NCBI GenBank assembly: GCA_003542575.1
Contig: DPKJ01000008.1
Coordinates: 56,470-120,469 of the forward strand
DNA: 64,000 bases
DNA from: Rikenellaceae bacterium
GTDB taxonomy: Bacteria; Bacteroidota; Bacteroidia; Bacteroidales; UBA932
Direction of reading: 5' to 3'
Made by a program: the position numbers and the translations under genes. Below, in pieces: positions 18,501 to 33,500 of this stretch. Below the pieces are notes generated by a model, which saw only the letters and a list, made by a program, of their open reading frames with translations, ran no database searches and had not been told where the DNA came from. Position 1 is the first letter of the stretch. Each line of letters starts with the position of its first letter.

Positions 18501-21500
18501 ACAAGAGAGATTAAAAACATACTCGCCTCAAGCATTGATGTTGAGGATAAGAAAAAGCCGCTGACAGATGAAGAGCTGGTGACTGTTCTGCATGAGAAGG
18601 GTTACAGGGTGGCAAGAAGAACTGTTGCAAAATATCGTGAACAGCTCAATATCCCAATTGCGAGACTTAGAAAGGAGCTTTAAAAAACTTAATATGAAAA
18701 ATCTATTAACGGGATTAATTGTTTTAATCCTGATAACCGGCTGTAAAATGAAAGAGAGAGCAGATCTTATTGTTTATAACGGGAATATTTATACCGTTGA
18801 CACCAATTTTACAATATCGAGTGCAATGGCTGTTAAGGGCGGAATACTGCTTGCCGTTGGAACTGACGATGAGATACTTAATAAATATAGGGCTAGCGAG
18901 ATGATAGATCTGGATGGGGCTCCGGTTTATCCCGGGCTCAACGATGCCCACTGCCATCTTACCGGTCTTGGACGTGGCCTCACCAGAGTTGACCTAAGAG
19001 GTACTACCTCATTTGACGAGATAATTGAAAGACTAAAAGAGAGATATGAACGCGACAAGCCTGCATACCTTGCAGGAGATGGCTGGGACCAAAACCTTTG
19101 GCCTGTAAAGGAATTCCCTGACAATTCAAAGCTTAACGAACTCTTTCCGGACATACCTGTTGTACTTTCAAGAATAGATTTTCATGCAGTTATCGTTAAT
19201 GATGCTGCAATAAATCTTCTGGGAATACAACCATCTGATAAGGACATTCCAAAAGAGGAGGCTTTAATCCAGGGTGGAAAATTTAAAGGAGTTTTTCTGG
19301 AAAATACTGCTGACAGATTTAAGTCTGTTATACCTGACCCGGTTGCTTCTGAGCTCAGAGATATGTTTTTAATGGCTCAGAATGAGTGTTTTAAATATGG
19401 TCTTACCTCCATTTCACATGCCGGGGAGTCTCTTGATATAATTAATGTATTGGACTCTATGTCAAACGAAGGGAGCCTAAAGCTAAGGACAGATGTTTGG
19501 CTTACCCCTTCTAAAGAGAACCTTGAAAGATTTACAACTCCATACAAAAACAGAAGACTAAGAATAGGTGCAATCAAACTGTATGTTGACGGAGCCCTCG
19601 GGTCAAGAGGTGCACTGCTTTTAAAGCCCTATTCAGATATGCCCACTGCAAAGGGAATCAGTGTAATTACAAGAGAAGATTTTGATGAAATGTGCAAATG
19701 GGCTTACGAACACGGTTTTCAGGTAGCAACACACTGTATTGGAGATGCTGCCAACAGAGAGGCCCTGACAGTATATTCGAAATATCTGCCCCTGGATAAT
19801 GACCTCCGCTGGAGGATAGAGCACTCTCAGGTTATTGATAAAGATGATCTGGAGATCTTTGGTAAATATAAAATTGTTCCTTCAATTCAACCCACACATG
19901 CCACATCAGATATGTTATGGGCAGATGAAAGGTTAGGAGATAGAATAGCAGATGCCTATATTTACAAGCAACTGCTCAATCAGCTTGGCTGGTTGCCAAG
20001 TGGAACAGATTTTCCGGTAGAAGAGGTGAATCCATTCTATACATTCTTTGCTGCAGTATTCAGAAAGAATCTTGACTTTATCCCGGAAGAGGGGTTTCAG
20101 ATGGAAAACGCTCTCACACGGGAAGAGACTCTTCGTTCAATGACTATATGGGCCGCAAAAGCATCTTTTGAAGAGGGTATCAAAGGATCTCTTGAAAAAG
20201 GTAAAGTTGCTGATTTCGTGGTTCTTGACAGGGATATAATGACTGTCGATGAGAAATCTGTTCCCGGAACTAAGGTTGTAATGACATACCTTGCAGGGGA
20301 GCGGGTTTACAAGGCAGATTAAAGCTTGCTTCCGTAGGCAAGATCTCCGGCATCTCCAAGACCCGGTACAATATAAGCCTTTATTGTAAGTTCTTGATCA
20401 ATAGCTCCTACCCAAAGAGTTGTCTTTTTGTGGGGCAGGTGCTTTGAGAGATATTCAATCCCTTCTGTACTTGCTATCGGGCATATAATGTGTGTATGAA
20501 CAGGGTTTTCTGTTTCACAAAGCCTGTTATAGGCAAGCACAACCGAAGAGCCTGTTGCCAGCATGGTATCTGCAAGTAAAAGAGTCTTTCCCCCTACTGA
20601 AGGGCTGCTTGCATATTCAATCTGGATAGTAAATTTATTGTCCTTACCATATTTTCTGTAAGCCGCAATAAAAGCGTTCTGAGCCTTGTCAAACACGCTT
20701 AGCATTCCGTGGTGAAGAGGCAATCCTGCTCTCATTATGCTGGCAATAAGAATGTTGTCATCACATGTGCTGCAGTTGGCAATCCCTAACGGAGTTGTCA
20801 CCTCTTTAGAGCTGTAAGAAAGCCCTTTGCTGATTTCATAAGCGAAAATTGTTCCGATTCTTTCAAGGTTAATACGGAATCTCATACTATCCTTTTGAAC
20901 CACAGAGTCTCTGATCTCTGCAATAAAGTTGTTGAGAGCAGAGTTGTTTTCGCCAAGATTGATAATCTTCATTTTTTAGCTTTTGGGGAATTGTGCCCCA
21001 AATATACAAATTAATCACATTAAACCATCATCGGCAAAGCTGAAGTATCCATCTCCGGCAATAATGAGGTGATCAAGAAGGGAGATGTCAAACAGAGAAG
21101 CAGCCTCTTTAAGCATCCTGGTTTGAGTCTTGTCGTTTTCACCGGGATTGAGATTTCCGGAGGGGTGGTTGTGAACCAGTATTATTGAACTGGCCAATTT
21201 ATCAAGGGCATTTTTGATTACAATTTTCACATCAACCACAGTTGCAGAGATTCCTCCGATACTGATTCTCTCTTTTGATATTAATTTGTTTGCCCTGTTC
21301 AGATACATTACCCAACACTCCTCATGACTCAGGTCTCTTAGGATAGGACTTATAATGCCTGCTGCGTATGCCGAGGATTGGATCTTTGGCAAATCTCTGG
21401 CCTCACATGTCAGAAATCTTTTAGAGAGCTCAAAAACTGCCATAAATACAACAGCTTTTGCCGGACCAATCCCTTTTATTGAATTTAAATTATCACAGGA

Positions 21501-24500
21501 TATTCGTGACATCTCTCTGAGATTGTTGTTTGAAATCTGCAGAATCTTTCGGGCTATATCAAGAGCGCTCTCTTCCCGTGTCCCGCTGCCTAGTAAAATT
21601 GCAATCAACTCTGCATCACTCAAGGCTGCCGCACCCTTCTGTTTCATCTTCTCCCTTGGCCTGTCATCTTCAAGCCACCCTTTTATTGGGACTCTCTTTT
21701 CAGTTGTCATATTCAGTAAATAAAAAATGCTTCTCAAAATTGAGAAGCATTTACTATTCTAAGGAGACAAACTGAAAAAATTATGCTAATTTGTTAACAT
21801 AGGCAGCAATACCGCTTTTTAGGTTTGCAGCTTTGTTCTTGTGAATAACATTAATTTTAGCAAGTTTATCTAACATTGAAGATACTTTTGGAAGTAATGC
21901 AGTTGCAGCCTCCTTTTCGGTAGTATTGCGCAAAGCCTTGATGGCATTACGGGTGGTGCGTGCATAGTACTTGTTGTGTAACCTGCGTTTTGCGCTTTGA
22001 CGCGCGCGCTTTTCTGCTGATGCGTGATTTGCCATATCTAATTTGTTTTTGTAGTCCGTAGGGGAATCGAACCCCTATTGCAAGAATGAAAATCTTGAGT
22101 CCTAACCGTTAGACGAACGGACCATTCAAAATCTAATGAATCTTACCGTTACAGGTATCGGTCATTTTCGATCTTGGGAGTGCAAAGGTAAAAACTTTTT
22201 TTATTGTTCCAAAAATTTGTTAAAAAAATTCAAATGAGTAAATGATAGACTCCACCTGGCGTAGATAGTTCCTTTTGTCATAACGCGGAGCATAAACAAA
22301 TGCCTCAAGAGCGATAACATTTTGATTAGCCTTATCTAAGAAGAAGTGACTTACAAAAGGGCCACCCATAAAGTCGTTTTGTACTTCCCACAAACCCTTC
22401 ATCTCAATAAAGTCTCTTCTGTTAAATCTTACCCATCTGATACCGGGTTCAACAAGAAGATTTGTTGTCATATAAGACTTGTCTACCTGTCCCGGCACAT
22501 TTCTTTCGAGCACCAAATTTCTCATCGCAACAAGATTGTCATGACTAAATGATGTTGAGTCTTTATATGGGAAGCGATAGACAAAAATACCCTGATTTGT
22601 GTATGTTGTCTCATATGAGATCCAGATGAAATCTTCTGTCTTTTTCTTTATGCTGTAGCCTTTCGGGAAATATGGTGAGCCACCGAATTCAAGGGTTACG
22701 ACATCTCTGAGAGTGCGCTCTTCATATCTTTTTGCGTTATTGATATTGCGGTTTCTTTCGGCCATGAGCAGGGCTCCGGAAAGTCTGTCCTGTTCTTCCT
22801 GAATTTTATTGGCAATATCTTCTCCGTTGGGGCCGGATATTGTTACAACAATTTGAGGTGCAGCCCAAACATTCTCCTGAATAACAACCTTTGTTTCAGT
22901 CACATCAGGTAAAACCTTTACAATAATCAGATTTCTATGAGTTTGAAAAATGCTTGTAAAGGCGTTTTCGGGAATATTAACCAGAGTAAACATAGGCTCT
23001 TTCTGAGGCAGGTATTGTTCGTCTGCAGCAAGAATGGCCCTTAGTCCGGCACCGGCTTCGCTCTCCCAGTCACCTTTATTAATAACGATAACAACCTCAC
23101 CGGCTTTGCCGCTTACATTCGGCATCAGCTGAGGCCCTCCCGTGAATTTACAGGAGAAGAGGAGTAATCCGGTTACAACTATTAACAGCCAATTGAGTGT
23201 TTTCATAATATACTATTTAAAAAGTCTGTAAATATCATTTCCAAAGGCAAGAAACATTATCGCAAAAAGAATCATCATTCCTGCAATCTGGGCATATTCA
23301 AGAAATTTATCGCTTGGTTTTCTGCGGGTTACAATTTCATAAAGAAGGAAAAGGATGTGACCCCCGTCAAGCGCCGGAATTGGCAACAGATTGAGCACTG
23401 CAAGCATTATTGACAACCATGCTGTAATTCCCCAGAAAATTTCCCAGTCCCATGATGATGGGAATATTTTTCCTATTGTTATAAAACTCCCAACCGATTT
23501 GTAAGCCTCTGTCTTAGGTGAGAAAATCAGACCCAGCTCTTTGAAGTAATTTGCGATAGTACCGGTTGCCTTGTTAAAACCGGCGGGAATTGAGGCCGAC
23601 AGAGAGTATTTATGTGTAGTTATGTTAAAGAACTTATATATATCTCCCTCAAGAACTATGCCGATTCGCCCTTCACTGTCAACAGCCAGTATTTTGCCTA
23701 TCAGTTCGCCCTCTCTTAATATTGTTACGTTTATTGAATCTCCCTTTCTTGCAAGAAGTATCTCCTGAACATCCTGGATTGCCGGTGTCGGAATGTTGTC
23801 TGTAGCAACAAACATATCTCCCGGCAGCAGGCCTGCATTCAAATTGAGGGAGGAGTCAGATATTGTCTGTATTACAAAAGGGGCCCGAAGGGTAAACATT
23901 CCCGGTGTTTTAAGCACTTGTGGAATAAATGATGGGTCGATATCTATGGTGATGGTCTCTTCTCCCCTGATAACCTGAGCGCTTTGTGCCTGATTGCGTG
24001 CCAGTTGCATTTGTATTTCATGAAAACGATCAACAGGTTCTCCGTCAAATGAAAGTATTTGGTCTCCATTACGGAATCCAATTTCAAGAGCGAGATCGTT
24101 ACACTGCACTCCATAAATAGCGTCGTTTGTCTTTAGATACTCCTCTCCCCATGTAAAAAGAGTTGCAGAGTAGATTAGAATTGCCAGAATAAAATTGAAA
24201 AAGACACCTCCAAACATCACAATAAAGCGCTGCCATGCGGGTTTACTTCTGAATTCCCATGGTTTGGGAGCCTCTTTCATGGCCTCTTTGTCCATAGATT
24301 CGTCAATCATTCCTGATATTTTGCAGTAGCCGCCAAGGGGAATCCAGCCTATTCCAAACTCGGTATCACTATCTTTTGGTTTGTATTTGAATAGTGAAAA
24401 CCAGGCATCAAAAAAGAGATAGAATTTTTCAACCCTGATTTTAAATAGGCGTGCAAAAAAGAAGTGACCAAATTCGTGAACCAGAATTAAAATCGAAAGA

Positions 24501-27500
24501 GCCAGTATTACCTGGAGAATTTTCATTATAGTATCCATTTATCTTATATGTTCATTAAATGTAATTATTCATTATTTGTCTTGAAATTTTTCTTGCCTCA
24601 AGGTCTGTTTCAAATATATCATCCCTGCCGGGATTATCATTTTGCCCAACCAGATCCATTACCTGAGAGATAATTTCTGGAATTGCTGAAAATTTTATTT
24701 TCCCCGCAAGGAAACTCTCTACTGCAATTTCATTTGCAGCATTCATTGCACATGGAATATTGCCCCCCCTTTCAATAGCCTTATATGCAAGGGTGAGGCA
24801 GGGGAATTTATTAAAATCAGGTTTGTAAAAATCAAGTTTTGAAAGTTTTGCGAAATCGATTCTCTCTGTATTCAGTGCGACTCTGAAGGGGTATGAAAAT
24901 GCATACTGAATAGGCAGCCTCATATCAGGTGTGCTAAGTTGAGCAGTAACAGAACCGTCTTTAAACTGAGTCATTGAGTGCACAATAGACTGTGGATGAA
25001 TAATAATTTCTATATCAGAGGGTTTTACTCCAAAAAGCCAGTGAGCCTCTATCATTTCAAGACCTTTGTTCATCATGCTTGCTGAATCAATTGTCACCTT
25101 GGGACCCATGCACCATTTTGGGTGGTTAAGAGCCTGTTCTATTGTTGCGGATTCAATCTCCTGAATGCTTTTGGAAAAGAAAGGGCCTCCGGATGCCGTA
25201 AGTATTATCTTTTCGACAGGTGATCTTTCGCCCTGAAGGCACTGGAATATAGCTGAATGCTCTGAGTCTACCGGGATTATTGGGGCATTATGCTCTTGTG
25301 CCATCTTCATGACAAGCGATCCTGCGGCAACAAGTGTCTCTTTATTTGCAAGGGCAATGGTTTTTCCAGCCTGAATTGCTTCCAGTGTAGGTTCCAGTCC
25401 TCCAAAGCCTACCATCGCTGCAAGTACAACATCAATGTTGCTTCCCGAAATGAGCTTTCCAATAGATTCTCTTCCTGTAAATACTTTAATGCCGTATTGG
25501 TCGAGTGCTTTAAAAACCTCATCGTACTTTGTTTCATCTGCAATTACAACAGTATTTACATCATGTTTGATTGCCTGCGAAATCAGAAGCGAAGAGTTTG
25601 AGTTTGCTATAAGAACTTCGGCCGTAAAGAGGTCAGGATGTCGTGAAATGACATCCAAAGCCTGTGTGCCAATCGATCCGGTGGAGCCCAAAACTGCAAT
25701 TTTTCTCTTCATCGGGAGGGTTTTAAAATTTTATGTATTGGGTGGGGTCTATGGGAACTCCTTTGTGCCATAACTCAAAATGAAGGTGATAGCCGCTGCT
25801 TAGTGTCCCTGTATTGCCGGCAAGACCAATAGCCATACCGGCACTTACCCTGTCCCCCGATTTTTTCAGAAGTTTTGAGTTGTGTTTGTATATTGAAATA
25901 AGGTCATTTTCATGTTGGATCTGAATTGTAAAGCCGGTCTCTTCTGTCCATGCAGCTAAAACTACTGTTCCGTCAAGAACTGCAGAAACTACCGAATTAG
26001 CTGGTGCGGCAATATCAATAAATGGATGGTTTGTGGCAATGTTAAAACCATTTGAAATTACACCCTTGACAGGTGGAAAAAAATGAAGACCCTCTATCTG
26101 CTCAATTCTTCTGTTGCCACTTCCCAGATTAAATTTCTCCTGCCTTATTACCTCTTCTCTCAGAAGCGAATCCTCTCTGGATACAGATTGGGAGAAGGAT
26201 GCTTTTAATGATGTGTCACCGGGAGTTGCTGCAGAGGTTAGGTTTTCCGGTTGCAGAGGTTCGAGCCCCGAAACTATTCTCTGTATATTGTTCAGGTGGA
26301 AATCCCACATTCTTATGGTATGTTCCAGAGAGTCTGCCTTTATTGCATTCTGAACAATTGCCCTTCTGGTAAATGCGTTGGGATATCCCGGAATAAACTC
26401 ACGCAACGGAGTAAACGATATGAGCAGGGTAACCGAGCCTATGATGAAGATTACCGCAAGGGCAATGCTTACGAGCATCATTAGCCCATTTGCCCTGAAA
26501 ACAAATAGCTCTTCGTGCGACGTATCGTTAAATATCGAGAAGCGGAACTTGCTTCTCAGTCTGTTTCTTTTCTCTTTTCTGACTCTTGCCATGTTTGTAA
26601 ATTATTCTCCTTCTACTTTTACAAAAACCTCCTCACTTCTCCATAGCCCGTGTTTATTGCAGTATGCAACGGCAGTAAGCCTTAAGCTGACCTTTGGGAT
26701 AATGGTAAAGTCTGCCTCAATATGTACCGGGTTATCTCCGTAGCTTGAACGTTGCAGTTTAACCTCTCCGACAAGCGTCTCAAGATTCCATAACTGAATA
26801 TATTCATAATGGTGGTCGGGGGCATTTGGATGTTTTGCATTTGTTCCAATCCTGACTTTTACCTTGAAGGGAGTATTTCTCTCAGCCTCACTGTTACAGA
26901 TGATTACAGGAGAATGTTTATCGGCATAGTTGCGTACCTTATCGCTTCCGCCGGCAAAATCAACATATGAAAATAGTCTTGGCATAGTGGTAAATAAACC
27001 TTCAAATGTACTAAAAAAAACTAACTTTGCACCATGGAGAGGATTGTGGGAATAGACTACGGCAAAAAGAGAACAGGGGTTGCTGTGAGCGATCCGCTGG
27101 GTATTTTTGCAAATGCTATTGAGACTGTCCCCTCGGGGGATATTGTCCGGTATCTCAAAAATTATACCCAAAAAGAGACGATTGTAAGATTTGTTGTAGG
27201 CTATCCGATGAACCTTAACAACACACCATCTGAGGGGGCCAGATACGTCGATCAGTTTTTAAATCTTCTTAGGAAACATTTTCCCGAAATACCTGTTACA
27301 TTAGAAGATGAGAGATACACTTCGTCCATGGCATTTCAGACAATGATTGACGGAGGTGTAAAGATGATGGACAGAAGGGACAAGTCAATGGTCGATAAAA
27401 TAAGTGCCGCCATTATTCTCCAGTCATATCTGGACAGAAAGGCAATAGAGAAAAAAAGAGAGGTAAAATAAAAAAGATTTTTAGTTATGGTATTACCAAT

Positions 27501-30500
27501 TTATGTGTACGGAGCCGAGGTTTTAAGAGGGAAGGCAGCAGAGGTGGATATTACAGCAGAGGGCGCCGCAGATGATTTGAAGAAATTAATAAACAATATG
27601 TGGGAGACAATGGAGAAGGCAGATGGTGTCGGTCTCGCTGCTCCACAGGTTGGAAAATCGATAAGAGTATTGATTGTTGATGGATCTCTCATGTCTGAAG
27701 ATATGCCTGAACTCAAGGGTTTTAAAAGAGCAATGATTAATCCCGTTTTACTTGAAGAGAGTGAAGAGAAATGCGAATTAAGTGAAGGATGCCTTAGCAT
27801 TCCGGACATTCACGCTACTGTAGAGAGGCCAAGTAAGATCAGGGTTTCTTACTACGATACTGATTTGCAAAAAAAGGAGGAGGCGCTCGAAGGGTTTGCC
27901 TGCAGAATGGTTCAACATGAAATGGACCATCTGGATGGTATTCTATTTACAGACAGGACACCTCCCATCAGAAAAAAGATGCTTCAGTCAAAACTGAACA
28001 ACATAAAGACCGGAAAGGTTAAAACGCACTACAGAACAGCAAGATAGCGAGATCAAAAATAGCATAATCGCAGAACAGCAGAATTACAAAATGGGAGCAT
28101 TTCACGCATACGACATAAGGGGAGTTTACAATAAAGACTTCAATAAAGAGACAGTTTACAAAATCGGATTCTTTCTGCCGGAGTTGCTTAATAGTAAAAA
28201 GGTGTTGATTGGACGGGATGTCAGGGAGTCTTCCCCCGAAATAAAGGAGTACCTGATTGCAGGAATAACCGATGCGGGAGCAGATGTCTATGATATGGGG
28301 CTATCAACAACCCCAATGGTATATTATGCAACCGGCAAGTATGGTTTTACTGCCTCTGTTCAGATAACAGCCTCCCATAACCCGAAAGAGTACAACGGCC
28401 TCAAGGTATCGCGCGAGAACGCACTTCCTGTGGGCTTTGATAATGGTCTGGGCCTTCTTAAAGAGTGGACAGAGACCCGCGAGACTGTAAAGACAGAGGT
28501 TAAAGGAAAGAAATTTGAAATCAACATTAAGAAAGAGTACATCGATTTTCTGCTTAAATACAGGAAAAACCTTTCAAATCTGAATATATGCGTCGATGTG
28601 TCCAATGGTATGGCTGCGCTTCTCATTAAAGATGTTCTTGGTAAAGATTCCCCGGAACTTCATTATATTTTTGATGAGTTGGACGGGACTTTCCCAAATC
28701 ATGAGGCAAACCCATTGGTTCCGGAGAATATTATTGATTTGCAAAGAGAGGTCAAAGAGAAAAACTGTGATGTTGGGGTGATTTTTGACGGCGACGGCGA
28801 CAGAGTAATGTTTGTTGACGAAAACGGACGTTTTATCTCTCCCGATCTTATGATTGCACTTTTGGGCCACTATTTTCTGGAGGAGAGAGGTGAGAAGGGT
28901 GCTGTTTTGCAGGATATCAGAAGCTCTAAAGCGATAGGGGAGTATCTTGCTCCAATGGGAGCTCAGATGCACACATGGAGAGTAGGAAGAGCCTTTGCGG
29001 CACATAAACTGAGAGAGATTGACGGAGTCTATGGAGGAGAGCTTGCCGGACACTACTATTTCCGGGACTTCTTTTACAGTGACTCTGGTATAATGGCGTG
29101 TCTGATTATCCTTGGGGTAATTTCTGAATTTAAAAACAGAGGGATTAAACTATCGGGTATAATTGCAGGAATTGAAAAATATAAGAATTCAGGAGAGATA
29201 AACTTTAGAATAGAGAGAAAAAAAGAGGCGATGGATCTGGTGAGAGATTATTTTCTTTCAAAGGAGAGTGCTACTGCCAATTATGATTTTGACGGCTATA
29301 GAGTGGAGTTTCCTGATTGGTGGTTTAATATAAGGCCTTCAAATACAGAGCCATATCTTAGATTTATTGCAGAGGCTACATCTGAAGAGTTACTCTCACA
29401 AAAGGTCTTAAAAGTAAAGGAACTACTCGAATCAGGAGGATTTTTCGACAAATGATCAGCCCCCCATCAGGATACAGTAAAAGATTTACCGGGAGATTAA
29501 TTCCCGCCTTACTTATCCTGTTTATCTCCTGGTTATCTTTTGGCAAGGGGGCAAAATCTCAGGCTTGGGGAACAAGAATCGAACTGCATGACATAATTCC
29601 GGAGAGCAGGGTAGTAATAAATATACCTTCAGGCATTCTGGCAAACGGACTCAGACCCACAAGAGTTATTTTCTATGCACTTCCAAACGGAAACACAATC
29701 GAGCAGACAGAGGGCAGGTTTGTAACCGAAGAGAGCGATTGGCGCTATAATATTCAGCATATTGCTGCCCAGACGGGGTTTCTAAGGGAGAGAGACACTA
29801 GTCATAACTATATAGCAGTATATGTCGAAAGTAAAACAAGGGCATGGACTTCCCATGCTTCAAAATATACCGACTCCGGCGAATTGTATGTATCACTCAT
29901 AGATAGCATCAGAAACTTTATCGCATCAAATTTCCATAATTTTGCCTCAATAGATAATCAGAAGCTTATTTTGGCAAGCCACAGCGGAGGAGGAAGGTTT
30001 GTTTTGAACTATATTGCGGCAAATAAGGCAATACCACATTTTATAGAGCGAATTATTTTCATTGACAGTAATTATGGGTATGAGTCTGAAATACACAGTA
30101 TTAAAATTGGTGACTGGCTTAAACGAGACAATAATCACCTTGAAGTAATGGCCTATGTCGATACTACGGTTATCCTGGATGGAAAGCCAATTGTGAGCAG
30201 TAAAGGTGGGACTGGGTACAGAAGCCATATGATGGCTGCAGATCTCCAATTTGCAGGCATAGATTTAAATTTTGCTGCAGATACAATTTTTAAAAAATAT
30301 TCAGGAAAATCTGCAGAGATACTTATAAAGGAGAACCCTTCGGGGAAAATTTACCACACTGTTCTTGTGGAGAAAAACGGTCTGATACACGGTGTTTTGT
30401 CGGGTAGCAGCTTAAATGAAAAAGGTTATACTTACTGGGGAGAGAGGGCTTACGAAAAATATATTGCAAAACCATAGATATATGAAGAGATATCTTTCAC

Positions 30501-33500
30501 TCGATATTTTAAGAGGGCTCTCCATTTTCGGGATGGTCTTCTCAGCCATTATACCACATGGGGTTTTGCCTGCATGGATGTACCATATACAAAACCCACC
30601 CCCGGCACACTCTCTGGATATGACTGTTTCCGGAATCAGCTGGGTTGATCTGGTCTTTCCAATATTCATATTTTGTATGGGCGTTGCTATTCCTCTGGCC
30701 GGGAGAAGGCGGCTTGACCAGCCTGACGATACAGGTGCAGGAAGAAGATATCTGGCAGAGATTTTTGAACGCTTTATAATGTTGTGGCTCTTCTCGTACC
30801 TCTATGTTTTTCTCGATTTTTCAACGGTAAAAGGCTGGTGGCCTCAGTTGGTAACCATTGGAGGATTTTTGGCACTTTTTCCGCTATATATGCAGTTATC
30901 AAAGACTACATCAAAGCATACCTTAATTTTGTTAAGAGTTGTCGGGCTAATTCTCACCGCATCGATTATTGCATACGGACATTTTAAATTTGACGAGGTT
31001 ATATCCCTGAACAGAAGAGGTATAATAATATTTCTCTTAGCCTTTATTTACCTTTTTGGAACTCTCATCTGGTACTTTACCAGAAACAGCAACAGAATGA
31101 GAGCAGTGGCATTTGCTGCCGTTCTGATATTTGCAGCTGTTACAATGTTCTTTGATATTCCTCAGAAGTTATATGCTATCAAGGATATACGATGGATTGT
31201 AAATATTGAGTATATCTACTTTTTGCTAATACTAATTCCGGCAACTTACCTGGGAGATCTACTTCATTACAAGCTTAATGCGTCAACCCCATATGACCCT
31301 GTAGGTGAAAGTCGTACGAATGGTTCGGGTACGGGTGTTCCTCTTATTTTAATGGCGCTTTATATTTTATGGCTAATGATTGCGCTATACAAAGGGTACT
31401 ATCTTATAAATATTTTTGTATCATTAGTTATTATATCAAAGATACATCGGCTCGTTGAGCAAAGAATGCCCGTTTACACAAAAGAGAGTGCAATTGCATC
31501 GTTACTGGGATTATCCGGAGCGGTTCTTGTTATGATTGAAGGTGGCATCACTAAAGTGCCTTGCACAATTGCCTATTGCTTTATTACTACCTCTATAAGC
31601 ATATATCTGATTATTTTAATTGACAGAATATCACATAACGCTCACAACTCCTATCCGGTGCGAATATTTTCGGGTTCGGGAAGTAACCCGCTCATGAGCT
31701 ACATTGCATTTGGAAGTTTTGTAATGCCATTATTTAAAATCACAGGGTTGGTACTAATCTACCAGGCAGCTTATCCGGTTGGTTATCCATGGATAGGGGT
31801 ATTTAGGTCTGCGGCTATGGTGCTGTTAACAATGGCTGCCGTTGCAGCTATGAGTGAGAAGAAAATCTTCTGGAGAGCATAAACGCGAAAGTAAAAAATT
31901 GATAGTAATATGAAAAATCTGGACTACGGAGTTATTGGGAATTGCAGAACAGCAGCACTTATTTCGAAAGGGGGAAGTCTGGACTGGTTGTGTTTTCCTG
32001 ACTTTGATTCACCTTCAATTTTTGGGAAAATTCTTGATGAAGAGAAGGGAGGTTGTTTCTCTTTTGAGTTTGAGGGGGATTATAAATCCTCACAAAAGTA
32101 CCTTCAGGGGACAAACATCCTCTGCACAACCTTTGAGTTGTCTGACGGCTCATTTGAGGTGATGGACTTTATGCCAAGATACAAGACCGGTGATGAATCA
32201 AACGACTACTATCTGCCGGCCGAAATTTACCGTTACGTAAGACTTTTAAGTGGTAAGCCCTCGTTCAGTATAAATTACTCTCCTGCACCCGATTATGCAA
32301 GAGCATCAACCGTGCATACAATTGGTCAGAACTACCTCAGAACAAGTTCGGCTATGGATGAGAGAGATTCAATATTTCTCTATTCAAGCCTGGACTTTAA
32401 CTCTGTTCTTCAGAGGGAGCGGATTGTCCTTACCGGAGAGGAGTTTTTTCTAATCTCATACAACCAAAAACTTGTTGATATTGACATTAGAAGGGTATAT
32501 CTTGAGTATTCGAGGACAAAGGTCTATTGGCTTAACTGGGTAAACCGTTCAAAGAGATACAAACTGTATGAAGAGAAGGTTGAAAGAAGTATGCTTATCC
32601 TTAAACTTATGTCATTTCAACCAACGGGTGCTGTTCTTGCTGCTCTTACTACCAGTATCCCGGAGACAATAGGTGAGGTGAGAAATTGGGATTACCGCTT
32701 CTGTTGGTTAAGGGACGGATCTATGTCAATTGAGACTTTGCTGAGTATGGGGCACAGAGGCGCTGCAAAGAGGTTCATCAACTTTGTAAAGAGCATTATC
32801 CACTCAAAAGGAGATAGTTTTCAGATAATGTATGGTATAAGAGGCGAGAGAAAGCTTACTGAATTTGAGCTTGACCACCTTGAAGGGTTTGAGGGGTCAA
32901 AACCGGTAAGAATCGGTAATGCCGCATATAAACAAAAGCAGAATGACTCTTTTGGCTATCTTATGGATGTTATATATAAATATTATATCTATTTTCCTGG
33001 TACTCTCGACGAAATAGAGGATATGTGGGAGGTGGTAAAAAATATTGTCAGAACAGTATATTATGAGTGGAGGTCACCCGATCAGGGAATTTGGGAGATA
33101 CGCAACAGTATGAGCCATTATGTATTCTCCAAAGTTATGTGCTGGGTCGCTCTCGATCGTGCCGTTAAAATTGCCGAACTGATTGGAAAGTATAACTACG
33201 CCGATAATTGGGCAAAAGAGGCCTCGGAGATACTCCGGGATGTTCATGAAAATGGGTGGAAAGAGAGTCTGGGCAGCTTTTCTCAAACCTACTCCAATCT
33301 GGAGCTTGACTCTTCACTGCTTCTGATGGAGGAGTATGGCTTTATTGAAGCATCAGACCCCAAGTATGTAAGTACAGTTAAGACAATAAGAGACAATCTG
33401 CTGCATAATGGATTAATGTACAGGTACAAAACAGAAGATGATTTTGGTAAACCTATATCAGCCTTTACAATCTGTACATTCTGGCTTATAAGAGCCCTCT